Below are positions 1 to 9,081 of a DNA stretch of 64,000 nucleotides, piece after piece. Below the pieces are notes generated by a model. It had not been told where the DNA came from and did no database searches. It saw only the letters and a program-made list of their open reading frames with translations. Position 1 is the first letter of the stretch. Every line of letters begins with the position of its first letter. The translations under genes and the position numbers were made by a program. The DNA lies in NCBI GenBank assembly GCA_944325355.1, contig CALUZS010000012.1, positions 26,120-90,119 on the forward strand. The letters run 5' to 3'. Origin of the DNA: an uncultured Parabacteroides sp. (GTDB lineage: Bacteria; Bacteroidota; Bacteroidia; Bacteroidales; Tannerellaceae).

Positions 1-1
1 T

Positions 2-1069
2 TCAGCATACCGGGACATTCCGGAGACTAATGCACGCGAAGCCATAAAGTTCTACACCGCACAAGCAATGAAGAGCTGGAACAAATATGCTTTATTCGAA
101 AGAGCTGCCATCGCACGACTTGCTTTCCGCAACGGAGACAAAAAGACGGCCGAAGGAATCGTGAAGTGGTTCAAGAAAACTGCGACAACAAAAAAAGAAA
201 AAGGAATGTTTTGGGCAAATAACCGCAGAAATAATAACTGGTATAATTCGCCCATCACAACCCATGTCTTGATAATGAATGCTTTCAACGAGATTGCACC
301 AGACAAGGAACTCACCGATTTGCAAAAGACTTGGCTTTTGTCGCAGAAACAAGTCCAGAATTGGAACTCAGTCCCTGCAACGGTAGACGCAATCTATGCA
401 CTGCTGTGCACTGGTACCGATTGGAATCTCTCAACAAATTCAAGTACGGTCTTATGGGACGGCGAAAAAATGGAACAAGATCCGTCAAGCCTGAATAACG
501 AACTCACGAAAAGGATAACCAAAGAGATAAAAAAAGACAATAAAAAGCATACAATAACCATCCAACGGGAAGGTGATAACCCGCTTTGGGGCGCTGTTTA
601 CAAACAATATTCGGCTCCGATTTCCGAAATTCAAAAAGCCAAGACAGAGGCTCTGCACATAGAGAAAAAGCTCTTCTTTGAAACGAACAACGGAAAGGAA
701 CGTTTGCTGACACCGATCAAAGAAGGACAGACCCTCCACGAAGGAGACAAAATCGTTACCCGCCTGACTATCCGCTGCGACCGGGATATGGATTATGTCT
801 ACCTGAAAGACCTGCGACCGGGATGTATGGAACCTGAAACGCAAATATCCCGGCAAACGTACCGCGATGGCGTATTCTATTACATCTCCCCGAAAGATGC
901 TTCCGAAAACATCTATTTCGACAGGCTGCCGGAAGGAACATTTGTCATAGAATATACATCCTTAGCAAACAGAAAAGGAATATATGCAGGAGGTATCTGC
1001 ACAATCCAATGTCTATATGCTCCAGAATTTGTCTCACATACGGAAAGTCATGCAATATTAATTAAATAA
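2..1069 (+). CDS. alpha-2-macroglobulin family protein, C-terminal part (5' end outside window)
   Basis: The frame is open from base 2, so only the last 355 residues are seen. The C-terminal half carries the MG10-like segment typical of large bacterial alpha-2-macroglobulins: 'YVYLKDLRPGCMEP', then 'YYISPKDASENIYFDRLPEG' and 'SLANRKGIYAGGI'. The N-terminal half of the visible part resembles the all-helical thioester domain end ('PITTHVLIMNAFNEIAP', 'VPATVDAIYALL'). Family members are usually 1500-2000 residue envelope proteins thought to trap proteases. The internal ATG at base 68 is not the real start. Whether the thioester CxEQ motif is present cannot be judged here. Family call is confident; function is inferred from the family. 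Confidence 0.85.
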   Translation, partial: SAYRDIPETNAREAIKFYTAQAMKSWNKYALFERAAIARLAFRNGDKKTAEGIVKWFKKTATTKKEKGMFWANNRRNNNWYNSPITTHVLIMNAFNEIAPDKELTDLQKTWLLSQKQVQNWNSVPATVDAIYALLCTGTDWNLSTNSSTVLWDGEKMEQDPSSLNNELTKRITKEIKKDNKKHTITIQREGDNPLWGAVYKQYSAPISEIQKAKTEALHIEKKLFFETNNGKERLLTPIKEGQTLHEGDKIVTRLTIRCDRDMDYVYLKDLRPGCMEPETQISRQTYRDGVFYYISPKDASENIYFDRLPEGTFVIEYTSLANRKGIYAGGICTIQCLYAPEFVSHTESHAILIK

Positions 1070-1121
1070 ATGGAAACAGAAATTTAACGGATTTGACAAC
1101 AGACCGGATTTATTATATCTC

Positions 1122-1129
1122 TATATTTG
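1122..1129 (+). promoter_or_regulatory. -7 promoter box (TATATTTG) for the YbjQ-family gene
   Basis: Exact match to the Bacteroidetes housekeeping -7 consensus TAnnTTTG, 24 bases before the ATG at 1154. No well-spaced -33 TTTG is visible (nearest TTTG at 1092, spacer 26). Confidence 0.5.
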
Positions 1130-1153
1130 TAGAGTAACTAAATTTATTGAATT

Positions 1154-1474
1154 ATGTTGACGACAACAACAAATGCCATCGAAGGAAAAACAATTACCCA
1201 ATACTACGGAGTGGTATCGGGAGAAACAATCATAGGCGCAAACATTATAAAAGACTTCTTTGCCGGAATACGCGATATAATAGGAGGGCGTTCCGGCTCC
1301 TATGAAAAAATCATACGACAGGCAAAAGAGACTGCGTTGCAGGAAATGTGTGAGAACGCAGCGGCGTTAGGAGCCAACGCTGTCATAGGAATCGACCTCG
1401 ATTTTGAAACAGTTGGTGATACAAACAGCATGTTGATGGTCATCGCAACAGGTACCGCTGTGAAATACCAATAA
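1154..1474 (+). CDS. YbjQ / UPF0145 family protein (putative heavy-metal-binding domain)
   Basis: A 106-residue protein that covers the whole YbjQ (UPF0145, Pfam heavy-metal-binding domain) fold. Hallmarks are the opening '[35 protein letters not shown]', then '[18 protein letters not shown]' and a terminal '[10 protein letters not shown]'. No signal peptide, so it is probably cytoplasmic. The molecular role of the family is not established, and the metal-binding name is historical. It has its own -7 box and is followed by a hairpin, so it looks monocistronic. Confidence 0.9.
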   Translation: MLTTTTNAIEGKTITQYYGVVSGETIIGANIIKDFFAGIRDIIGGRSGSYEKIIRQAKETALQEMCENAAALGANAVIGIDLDFETVGDTNSMLMVIATGTAVKYQ

Positions 1475-1495
1475 TTATAAACAGGAAAGGCATAA

Positions 1496-1527
1496 GGGGA
1501 ATAGGAGCGACACTGCTCCCATTCCCC
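1496..1527 (+). repeat. imperfect hairpin between ybjQ-like gene and sigma gene
   Basis: Arms GGGGAATaGGAGC (1496-1508) and GCTCCcATTCCCC (1515-1527) pair with one A-C mismatch around a 6-base loop. No T-run follows on the + strand, so it is not a classical terminator. It ends 4 bases before the AAGAAG ribosome-binding site (1531-1536) of the sigma gene. Confidence 0.6.
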
Positions 1528-1544
1528 AAAAAGAAGTTTGGTTT

Positions 1545-2147
1545 ATGAGCATTCGCAAGGAAATCCTTTGTTCACCGGAAATAACTATTTCCGGTGAACA
1601 AAGGATTCGTACCATCTATTACAATAACGTTCAGAATTTATACACTTATGGCATCGGTTTAGGATTCAGCAAAGAAGAAGTAAAAGATTCCATACAAGAT
1701 GTATTTTATAAGCTTTTATGCAAGCAAGATGAGCTGGACAAAATCCAAAATATCACCTTTTACCTCATGAAAATGCTGAAAAACCACTTGTTGAATGCCC
1801 ATCGCAACTCTGCCATCCTCGAAAAGATAGACAATCTGGCGCAACAGGTCTCCATAAATGTCACAGTCCTCGATAAAATCATCTCTGAAGAAGAACGCGT
1901 AGCGCTGGAATCCCGGATAAAAAAGCTGCTTCTTCCACTCACTGACAGGCAAAGAGAAGCAATCAGGCTCCGCTTCCTTGAAGAACTCGACTATGAACAG
2001 ATTGCAATATTACTGGATATGAGCGTTCCATCCGTCCGGAATCTGGTAGCCCGGGCAGTGTCGCGCATGAGAAAGGAAAATCTTTTAATATTGATTTTTT
2101 TGCTGAAAATTTCTCCGCTCACACAAAAAATCATTCAATTTCTCTGA
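1545..2147 (+). CDS. ECF-family RNA polymerase sigma factor
   Basis: A 200-residue sigma-70 ECF factor. Region 2 is seen at about residues 22-70 ('YYNNVQNLYTYGIGLGFSKEEVKDSIQDVFYKLL'), and region 4 at about 125-190 with the helix-turn-helix 'LTDRQREAIRLRFLEELDYEQIAILLDMSVPSVRNLVARAVSRMR'. It lies just before a FecR anti-sigma gene, a SusC with an STN domain and a SusD, the usual order of a cell-surface signalling system; it probably transcribes susC/susD. Start: the ATG at 1545 follows AAGAAG by 8 bases, and no other in-frame ATG occurs before codon ~75. Odd: codons 6-21 are occupied by a perfect 22-bp inverted repeat (see repeat entry), so the first ~20 residues may not be conserved. The C-terminus ends in a hydrophobic tail. 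Confidence 0.9.
   Translation: MSIRKEILCSPEITISGEQRIRTIYYNNVQNLYTYGIGLGFSKEEVKDSIQDVFYKLLCKQDELDKIQNITFYLMKMLKNHLLNAHRNSAILEKIDNLAQQVSINVTVLDKIISEEERVALESRIKKLLLPLTDRQREAIRLRFLEELDYEQIAILLDMSVPSVRNLVARAVSRMRKENLLILIFLLKISPLTQKIIQFL
1562..1607 (+). repeat. perfect 22-bp inverted repeat inside the sigma-factor start region
   Basis: The left arm 1562-1583 (ending TTCACCGGAAATA) is the exact reverse complement of the right arm 1586-1607, with only AC (1584-1585) between them. As RNA this would form a very stable hairpin starting 15 bases after the start codon, at the leading edge of an initiating ribosome. There is no T-run after it. Confidence 0.95.
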
Positions 2148-2201
2148 AAAAAGTGATGATAAAAAATCCAGGATTGTGTCTTTACAGAAAAAACCTGAAA
2201 A

Positions 2202-3389
2202 ATGGACAAAAATTACTGGAATTATACAATCCACGATTTTCTTAAAGACAAGGATTTTTTGTTGTGGCGACTATCCAAAAACGGCGATGCCCCCGTTTTT
2301 GTCGAACAACTGAACAACGACAAAAACGCACCTGCCTACCAGGCGATGCAAAAGGCAATCCGTATTTTGGATTCCGTGCAGTTTAATTACGGACTCTTAT
2401 CAGAAAAAGAGACCGATGAACTTTTCACCCGGGCAAAAAACAGGTACAAACGGAAACAGTTCAAACTCTCCTGGATAAAATATTTTGCAGCCGCATGTAT
2501 CATTGCGACATTTGCCATTTTCTCTGAATTATTTTTTAACGAGACTGCGCACTCCCCTTCTGAAAACCGGAATATTTCTGAAAATATAATTGACAGTTCC
2601 AAGATAAACTTTCTCTGTGGAGAAAAACAACTTACATTCCCCATTGGAAAATTCAAAGATTTCAAAATAAATCTTCAAGGAGACCTGGAAGCAGACGGCA
2701 ACTGCCTGCTTGCGGAAGAAATTCTCCGCCACGACAGCCGTTTATATATACCGAAAGGGATGCAGTGCAAACTCCATCTTCCCGATGGAAGCCTTTTGTG
2801 GCTCCATGCTGAAACATCCGTCTTAATTCCAGCTTCTTTTGCCAAGACACACAGGGAAATGGAAATGAGTGGAGAAATTTATGCAGACATAGCAAAAGAC
2901 AAGAACAACCCGTTCACAATCCATTCAAGAGATTTCAAGGTCAACGTATTAGGAACCGAATTCAATCTGAAGACATACCCGGACGAATGCAACAGTTCCA
3001 TCGTACTGGTCGAAGGGAAAGTCAATATTTCCACCAATGGCAAAAGCGAAACCCTTTCCCCCAACGAAATGCTTCTGATAAACGAAGAGCAATGGATCAA
3101 ACAAACTGTCGATCCATCTCTCTATACATCTTGGAAAGACGGCATTCTAAAGTTTAAAAAAGAGGGTCTCCCGGCAATCCTGACAAAACTCTCCCGATAT
3201 TACAACATTTCGTTCGTCTACGACGAATCACTAAAATACGAGAAATGCAGTGGGAAATTGATTCTTTCAGAAGACATCGGTATGGTGTTAAACACTCTGT
3301 CCGATATTTTCCCCATAACATATAAACAAACAGACAACGGTATCAAAATAAGTAGAAATAACCATAAAAACGATTTGCCTATGGAATAA
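2202..3389 (+). CDS. FecR-family anti-sigma factor
   Basis: A 395-residue inner-membrane regulator. It has a cytoplasmic N-terminal part (1-90), a single membrane helix at about 91-112 ('WIKYFAAACIIATFAIFSELFF'), a periplasmic FecR domain at about 183-275 ('IPKGMQCKLHLPDGSLLWLHAETSV', 'VNVLGTEFNLKTY', 'VLVEGKVNI') and a C-terminal DUF4974/STN-like domain at about 315-388 ('GLPAILTKLSRYYNISFVYD'). It is expected to hold the neighbouring ECF sigma factor until the SusC receptor signals that ligand is bound. It lies 54 bases after the sigma gene, so the two are probably co-transcribed. Confidence 0.92.
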   Translation: MDKNYWNYTIHDFLKDKDFLLWRLSKNGDAPVFVEQLNNDKNAPAYQAMQKAIRILDSVQFNYGLLSEKETDELFTRAKNRYKRKQFKLSWIKYFAAACIIATFAIFSELFFNETAHSPSENRNISENIIDSSKINFLCGEKQLTFPIGKFKDFKINLQGDLEADGNCLLAEEILRHDSRLYIPKGMQCKLHLPDGSLLWLHAETSVLIPASFAKTHREMEMSGEIYADIAKDKNNPFTIHSRDFKVNVLGTEFNLKTYPDECNSSIVLVEGKVNISTNGKSETLSPNEMLLINEEQWIKQTVDPSLYTSWKDGILKFKKEGLPAILTKLSRYYNISFVYDESLKYEKCSGKLILSEDIGMVLNTLSDIFPITYKQTDNGIKISRNNHKNDLPME

Positions 3390-3406
3390 ACGACATATGA
3401 AAAAAA

Positions 3407-3436
3407 CGCCGGGGAATACCCCCATATCCCCCGGCG
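3407..3436 (+). repeat. GC-rich hairpin between fecR and susC
   Basis: CGCCGGGG (3407-3414) pairs with CCCCGGCG (3429-3436). It is preceded by six A and not followed by T-rich sequence on the + strand, so it would act better as a terminator or structure on the - strand; on + it may attenuate read-through from fecR. A 14-codon reading frame (3397-3441) runs across it; coding value unproven. No TAnnTTTG box is visible in 3390-3490, which fits susC being read by the local ECF sigma factor. Confidence 0.5.
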
Positions 3437-3490
3437 AATAAAATTCTCTTTCAATGATTTTCAGTATTAATCACCTAAAAGACAATACAA

Positions 3491-6400
3491 ATGTATGAAT
3501 ATTTTTTTCATTTAATATGCAACAATTGCATCATTAACAAAATAAACCGTATCATGAGAATAACAACTGCGTTTCTCATTCTCTGCACCTTTTCAATATC
3601 TGCTGAAATAGGTCATACACAAACCACCGCTTTTTCTTTGAATTTATCCAATACAACGATACTGGATGCTTTGGAAAATGTGGAACAAAATAGCGATTTC
3701 GTATTTATTTTCTCGGAAGAAATCGCGAGCAAATTAAGTCATAAAATCAATATATCCACCAAATCTGAAGAGATAACGGATATATTGAACGAACTCCTTA
3801 CACCGTTAGGGCTACATTACAAGATTAACGGCAGACAAATCTCAATCGTGGAAAAGCCTGAAGGCAATCAAGAGAGCAGCATCAAAATTACCGGACGCGT
3901 GCTTGACCTGCAAGGCGAACCTTTAATTGGTGTCACCGTCCAGGAAGTAGGGACAAACAATGTAGTAGTTACCGACTTGGACGGAAACTATTCCATCTAT
4001 AACATCTCTTCTCCCAGCTCGGTGTTGCGTTTCAGTTACGTAGGTTTTGTTCCACAGGAGGTGAAAGTAGGAAGACAGACGGTTATCAGCATAAAAATGG
4101 AATCGGATGTTACAGGACTGGAAGAAGTTGTCGTAGTGGGGTACAGTTCCCAGAAAAGGGAAAGCGTCATTGGAGCCATCTCCACCGTGAAACCGGAAAA
4201 TCTTGAAGTAAACCAGACGAGTTCCCTGACAAACGCACTAGCCGGAAAAGTTGCCGGTATCATCGCTGTGCAGCGTTCAGGAGGAGAGCCAGGATACGAC
4301 AAATCAGATTTTTGGATTCGCGGTATCAACACTTTCGGAGCCAACTCCAAACCGTTGGTTTTAATCGACGGAATTGAGCGGAGCCTGAACAATATTTCCC
4401 CGGAAGAAATTGCATCTTTCTCTGTGTTGAAAGATGCGACAGCCACTGCCGTGTACGGAGTGAGGGGCGCCAACGGAGTAATCCTCATCGAAACAAAAAA
4501 AGGCAAGATAGGGAAACCGACCATTACAATCAAAGCCGATTACGGAATCTCACAACCCACCCAGCTTCCGGAATTTGTCGATGCTCCGAAATACATGGAA
4601 ACGTTGAATTACGCACGGCAACTGTCGGGTCTCGACATAGCTTATCTTCCGGATATTATAGAAAAGACAAGAAACGGTGTCGACCCCGACATCTATCCGA
4701 ACGTGAATTGGTTTGACGCGCTTCTCAAAAACAGCGCACCGACCTCCAGAGTCAGTGCCGACATTAACGGAGGAACCGAACGGCTACGTTACAGTTTCGT
4801 CCTCGCTTACATGGGAGAATCCGGTATCCTAAAGACAGATCCCAACGTTGAATACGATGCAGCGATAAACCGCAGCAAATACAACTTGAGAAGTAACGTG
4901 GATATCAACCTGACTCCGTCCACAACCGTCAATATCTCTATCGGGGGATACATCGTAAACCGGAAAGCTCCAGGGACGGGCATCTCAACAATCTTCTCAT
5001 ATATGATGAATACGCCGCCAAACGTCCATCCGGCGATGTACTCGAATGGACAGATTCCCCAATTATCCGGCAGAAACAATCCGTACTCTTTGGCAACTCA
5101 AACAGGATATTTGAAAAAATACGAAAGCAATATCGAATCGTTGGCCAGTGTAACACAAGATATCGGGAAATTATGGAGCCCTCTGGAAGGTCTTCAGGCA
5201 AAAGTCTCGTTCTCTTTCGATTCTTACAGCTGGAATCAGGTTAACCGAACCAAGACACCGACAACGTATTACCAGAACGGTCGCGATGCAGAAGGAAACC
5301 TATTGACATACGTCGTGACACAAGGGCAAGAGTTTTTAGGATACAGCAAGAGCGCAGGAGGAAACCGAGCCATGTATTTCGAAGGGAAATTAAACTATAA
5401 CCGGACATTCGGTCCGCACTCAGTTGACGGCTTGTTCCTAATCAACCTGCGCGACTACTTCAATGCCGATGCAGGAGATGCCATCACCTCTCTTCCCTAT
5501 CGGAACGCCGGTATTGCCGGACGCGCAGCCTATTCGTACATGGATAAATACTTCGCCGAATTTAATTTCGGCTATAATGGCTCCGAAAACTTCCAACGTG
5601 GCTATCGGTTTGGTTTTTTCCCATCGGGAGCTATCGGTTGGATGGTCTCGAATGAACCATTTATGGAAAACATTACGAACATCATTTCCAAATTAAAGAT
5701 ACGAGGGAGCTGGGGACTGGTAGGTAACGATCAGATTGGAGGAAGACGTTTTGCATACCTTTCCACTATCATCAGTGGCATAGGCTACGGATTCGGTTAT
5801 AACAATGCAACAAGTTACGGAGGACGTGCCGAAGGTGATTTCGGTATCCATAACCTGACTTGGGAGACTGCCGAGAAAAAAGACCTCGGAATCGAATTGG
5901 GTTTATTTGATGCCATAAATCTTTCGGCAGATGTATTCTGGGAAAAACGACGGGACATCTTCATGCAACGGAAAACCATTCCGGAACTTGCCGGCTACAA
6001 TAAAAACCCTTACGCCAACTTCGGGAAAGTGGATAACAAAGGAGTGGAATTGACTTTGGAAGTTAACAAACAAATCAATAAGGATTGGCAAATATCCGCA
6101 ATGGGAAATTTCACTTTCGCACAAAACAAATACGTTGAATACGACGAATCCGAAAGCATCAAGCAAACGACCAGGGCTCGGACTGGGCATCCTATCAACC
6201 AATATTTCGGACTGACGGCAGAGCGTCTGTTTACAGATGCGGATTTCGATGAAAATGGCAATTTGCTTCCCGGGATTCCGGTGCCAAAATTCGGGAAAGT
6301 GCAACCGGGAGATATCAAATATGTTGACATCAACCAAGACAACGTCATAGACCCATTCGATGAATCGGCAATCGGTATGCCTTCTATTCCGGAAATCGTC

Positions 6401-6874
6401 TATGGCTTCGGCATCAACACAAAATACAAAAACATTGATTTCGGAATATTCTTCCAAGGAACGGGAAGAGTCTCCAATATGCTGTCAGGAGACTACCTGA
6501 TTCCGGGTAGCGGAGGAGGTGGAGTAGGCAACGTCTACTCAAACGTCGATGACCGTTGGACACCGGAGAATCAAAGCTCGGAAGTTTTCTGGCCAAGGCT
6601 CAGCATCTCCAAAAGCGAAAATAACATGCGCAGCTCCACCTGGTGGCAAAAAGACGCATCTTTCCTTCGTTTGAAAAATATAGAAGTGGGCTATACCCTT
6701 CCAAAGAAATGGCAACGCGCCTGCATGATGAGACATGCCCGGATTTTCTTCAGAGGTTCCAACTTACTAACTTTTGCAAAATTCGACATGTGGGACCCGG
6801 AAATCAATTCAAGCGATGGCATGACCTATCCGCTCCAAAAAGTATATTCATTCGGTCTTGAAGTTTCATTTTAA
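3491..6874 (+). CDS. SusC/RagA-family TonB-linked outer-membrane transporter with STN signalling domain
   Basis: 1127 residues. Order: signal peptide (about 23-44, 'RITTAFLILCTFSISAEIGHT'), STN domain (about 46-122, 'ILDALENVEQNSDFVFIFS'), carboxypeptidase-D regulatory-like domain (131-205, 'GRVLDLQGEPLIGVTVQEVG'), TonB box 'EEVVVVGY' (211-218), plug (225-335, ending 'YGVRGANGVILIETKKGK'), then the beta barrel ending 'YSFGLEVSF'. It imports an oligomeric ligand delivered by the SusD partner; the STN domain contacts FecR and so turns on its own operon. The start could be the ATG at 3491 or the later in-frame ATG at 3554 just before RITTAF; a hydrophilic leader before the signal core is common in this subclass. 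The substrate cannot be told from the sequence. Confidence 0.93.
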   Translation: MYEYFFHLICNNCIINKINRIMRITTAFLILCTFSISAEIGHTQTTAFSLNLSNTTILDALENVEQNSDFVFIFSEEIASKLSHKINISTKSEEITDILNELLTPLGLHYKINGRQISIVEKPEGNQESSIKITGRVLDLQGEPLIGVTVQEVGTNNVVVTDLDGNYSIYNISSPSSVLRFSYVGFVPQEVKVGRQTVISIKMESDVTGLEEVVVVGYSSQKRESVIGAISTVKPENLEVNQTSSLTNALAGKVAGIIAVQRSGGEPGYDKSDFWIRGINTFGANSKPLVLIDGIERSLNNISPEEIASFSVLKDATATAVYGVRGANGVILIETKKGKIGKPTITIKADYGISQPTQLPEFVDAPKYMETLNYARQLSGLDIAYLPDIIEKTRNGVDPDIYPNVNWFDALLKNSAPTSRVSADINGGTERLRYSFVLAYMGESGILKTDPNVEYDAAINRSKYNLRSNVDINLTPSTTVNISIGGYIVNRKAPGTGISTIFSYMMNTPPNVHPAMYSNGQIPQLSGRNNPYSLATQTGYLKKYESNIESLASVTQDIGKLWSPLEGLQAKVSFSFDSYSWNQVNRTKTPTTYYQNGRDAEGNLLTYVVTQGQEFLGYSKSAGGNRAMYFEGKLNYNRTFGPHSVDGLFLINLRDYFNADAGDAITSLPYRNAGIAGRAAYSYMDKYFAEFNFGYNGSENFQRGYRFGFFPSGAIGWMVSNEPFMENITNIISKLKIRGSWGLVGNDQIGGRRFAYLSTIISGIGYGFGYNNATSYGGRAEGDFGIHNLTWETAEKKDLGIELGLFDAINLSADVFWEKRRDIFMQRKTIPELAGYNKNPYANFGKVDNKGVELTLEVNKQINKDWQISAMGNFTFAQNKYVEYDESESIKQTTRARTGHPINQYFGLTAERLFTDADFDENGNLLPGIPVPKFGKVQPGDIKYVDINQDNVIDPFDESAIGMPSIPEIVYGFGINTKYKNIDFGIFFQGTGRVSNMLSGDYLIPGSGGGGVGNVYSNVDDRWTPENQSSEVFWPRLSISKSENNMRSSTWWQKDASFLRLKNIEVGYTLPKKWQRACMMRHARIFFRGSNLLTFAKFDMWDPEINSSDGMTYPLQKVYSFGLEVSF

Positions 6875-6889
6875 AAAAGAATCCATGAT

Positions 6890-8791
6890 ATGAAAAAGAT
6901 ATTTGTAACAATTATTTCCGTATTGGCACTGTTTCCCTCATGTAACAATTTCCTCGACAAAGAACCGGACGACATGCTCACCTTGCCGATGATTTTCAAC
7001 GACAGACAGCGCGTCCAGGAATTTTTAGCCAACAACTACGGATTAGTTCCCGACGGCTTTATCTCCTATTCCCGCAATTTCGGATGCACGTTTATCTCAG
7101 ATGACGCACAAATTGCTTTAGGCATGGCTGCAGCTAACGCTTATTGGAAATGGCCTGTCAATTATAATCAAGGAAGTATCAATTCCACGCAGAGACCGCA
7201 GGAAGATATTTGGTCGCAGATGTACCAACGAATCAGAGCTTGTTACGTCACAATCGAAAATGTACATACAATCCCCGACCAAAATTTCACAGAAGCCGAT
7301 GTAGAACAGGTGAAAATGGAATGCAAATTCCTCATCGCCTACTACCATCACAAATTATTAGAGTTATACGGTCCAGTCCCTTTGATGAAACAATCCGTTC
7401 CTTCGGATGCACCTATCGAGAGCCTGTTGCTCGCCCGCACACCCGTCGATGAAATGGTTGAATGGATTGCCAACGAATATACGCAATGCGCTGCTTTTTT
7501 CCCTCCGGAAGTAGAAAATCCTGCGACAGATGTAGGACGTCCGACCAAAGGAATCTGTCTGGCGCTGAAAGCAAGACTTTATCTCTACGCAGCGAGCCCG
7601 CTATTCAACGGGAACAGCGACTACAAAGATTTGAAGAATCCGGACGGCACCGTGCTTTTCAACCAAACATACGACAAGAATAAATGGAAATTAGCCGTAG
7701 ATGCAACGCGCGAATTCCTCGATTTGGCAGAAACCGGAATATATGAACTTTACAAAGAGTACAATCCAGACGGAACAATCGACCCGTTCTTGTCAATGCA
7801 AAATCTTTTCCTCACCCAACAAGGTAATAAGGAGATTATATTCCAGCGGACAAAAAACGAATACAACTGGTATCAAGGAATCACGAATCCCCGAAGCTCG
7901 GTAGGGCACAGCGGCTATTACGGTTCTACCCAGAACATGGCAGATGCTTTCTTCATGAAAAACGGGCTCTCCCCTATCGAAGGTTATAACGATGACGGAA
8001 GTCCGATTATCAACGAAGCTTCGGGATATACCGAATCCGGATTCGTAGAAGAGCCCATCTTCTATGAAAATACGCAATACGACCAATCGCAGACAAGCCA
8101 GGAGAGAAAGACTCCCGGATACGTAGTAGACCCGGGAACTTTCAACATGTATGCCAACCGCGAACCACGGTTTTACACATCTCTTTGGTATAATAATGAA
8201 TACATTCCCATCACCGGAGAAAAAACAAACTTCATGTATGAACAAAAAGATGGCGGACCTACTTACGACGCTCCGGCTTGCTGCTACCTCACTAAAAAGA
8301 TGGAGAATCCTGCTGCCGACAAAAAGAATAACAAAGTTCCTTATCAGACATCCATCCTTCTGCGGCTGGCAGAATTCTACCTGAATTACGCTGAAGCGTT
8401 GAATGAATGGGAACCTGGGAATCCGGATATTATCAAATATGTGAATTTGGTACGTGAACGTGCCGGAATTCCCCTGTACGGAACAAAAGCCGGTGAAATA
8501 GCTTTTCAAAACGACCAGGAAAGTGTCCGCAAACTCATCCGAAAAGAACGTCGCGTAGAATTTGCCATTGAAGGCGACGTTCGTTTCAACGATATACGAC
8601 GGTGGAAAATAGCTGTGGAATTATTCAAGACACCTATTTACGGAATGAATGCCAGCGGCAGGAACAACGAAGATTTCTATCGGCGCACGGTCTACATGCA
8701 ACGGACATTCAATACAAGAGAATACTTTTTCCCCATTTACCAGACCTATTTGGACAACAATCCGAATTTGGTCCAGAATTACGGTTGGTAA
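6890..8791 (+). CDS. SusD/RagB-family nutrient-binding lipoprotein
   Basis: 633 residues. A lipoprotein signal with lipobox 'LFPSC' (Cys18) is followed by 'NNFLDKEPDD', the typical SusD opening. The C-terminal SusD domain is clear ('LLRLAEFYLNYAEALNEW', 'VNLVRERAGIP', 'IRKERRVEFAIEGDVRFNDIRRWK'), as is the end 'YLDNNPNLVQNYGW'. It forms the lid of the SusC barrel at the cell surface and binds the same ligand. It starts 15 bases after susC and is followed by a strong terminator, closing the operon. No glycoside hydrolase or other enzyme is in the same transcription unit. Confidence 0.93.
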   Translation: MKKIFVTIISVLALFPSCNNFLDKEPDDMLTLPMIFNDRQRVQEFLANNYGLVPDGFISYSRNFGCTFISDDAQIALGMAAANAYWKWPVNYNQGSINSTQRPQEDIWSQMYQRIRACYVTIENVHTIPDQNFTEADVEQVKMECKFLIAYYHHKLLELYGPVPLMKQSVPSDAPIESLLLARTPVDEMVEWIANEYTQCAAFFPPEVENPATDVGRPTKGICLALKARLYLYAASPLFNGNSDYKDLKNPDGTVLFNQTYDKNKWKLAVDATREFLDLAETGIYELYKEYNPDGTIDPFLSMQNLFLTQQGNKEIIFQRTKNEYNWYQGITNPRSSVGHSGYYGSTQNMADAFFMKNGLSPIEGYNDDGSPIINEASGYTESGFVEEPIFYENTQYDQSQTSQERKTPGYVVDPGTFNMYANREPRFYTSLWYNNEYIPITGEKTNFMYEQKDGGPTYDAPACCYLTKKMENPAADKKNNKVPYQTSILLRLAEFYLNYAEALNEWEPGNPDIIKYVNLVRERAGIPLYGTKAGEIAFQNDQESVRKLIRKERRVEFAIEGDVRFNDIRRWKIAVELFKTPIYGMNASGRNNEDFYRRTVYMQRTFNTREYFFPIYQTYLDNNPNLVQNYGW

Positions 8792-8823
8792 ATTGTTTCG
8801 CTAACCACTAACTAAAAACGACA

Positions 8824-8868
8824 GGAGGGAGATGCGGCAAAACAGCCGCATCTCCCTCCCTCTTTTTC
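8824..8868 (+). terminator. rho-independent terminator after susD
   Basis: A perfect 15-bp stem (8824-8838 with 8845-8859; inner sequence GATGCGGC/GCCGCATC), a loop AAAACA, then CTCTTTTTCCTTTCTT. The rest of 8869-9081 shows no convincing gene. Confidence 0.85.
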
Positions 8869-9081
8869 CTTTCTTCCTCACCTCAAAAAATCACCATCCT
8901 TTTTCCCAAAAATGGATGCGCAGCTGTTCCTCAAAAACCGGAATATTCCCGAAAAAAACGGTGCAATTCTTTTTACCAATCCGGAACATATTTTGAACCA
9001 CAACCGACAATATCAAAACAAGCCGGTCAAAAAGGGAAATTTCTTGGCCGAAATGCACATACAACACACCGTTTCCCATTT

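Noticed and set aside
1562..1607. The 22-bp palindrome as an intrinsic terminator
   Set aside because: No T-run follows and it lies inside a plausible coding start, so a terminator reading is not supported.
5903..6457. 184-residue open frame antisense to susC
   Set aside because: Shadow of susC; no start context or domain.
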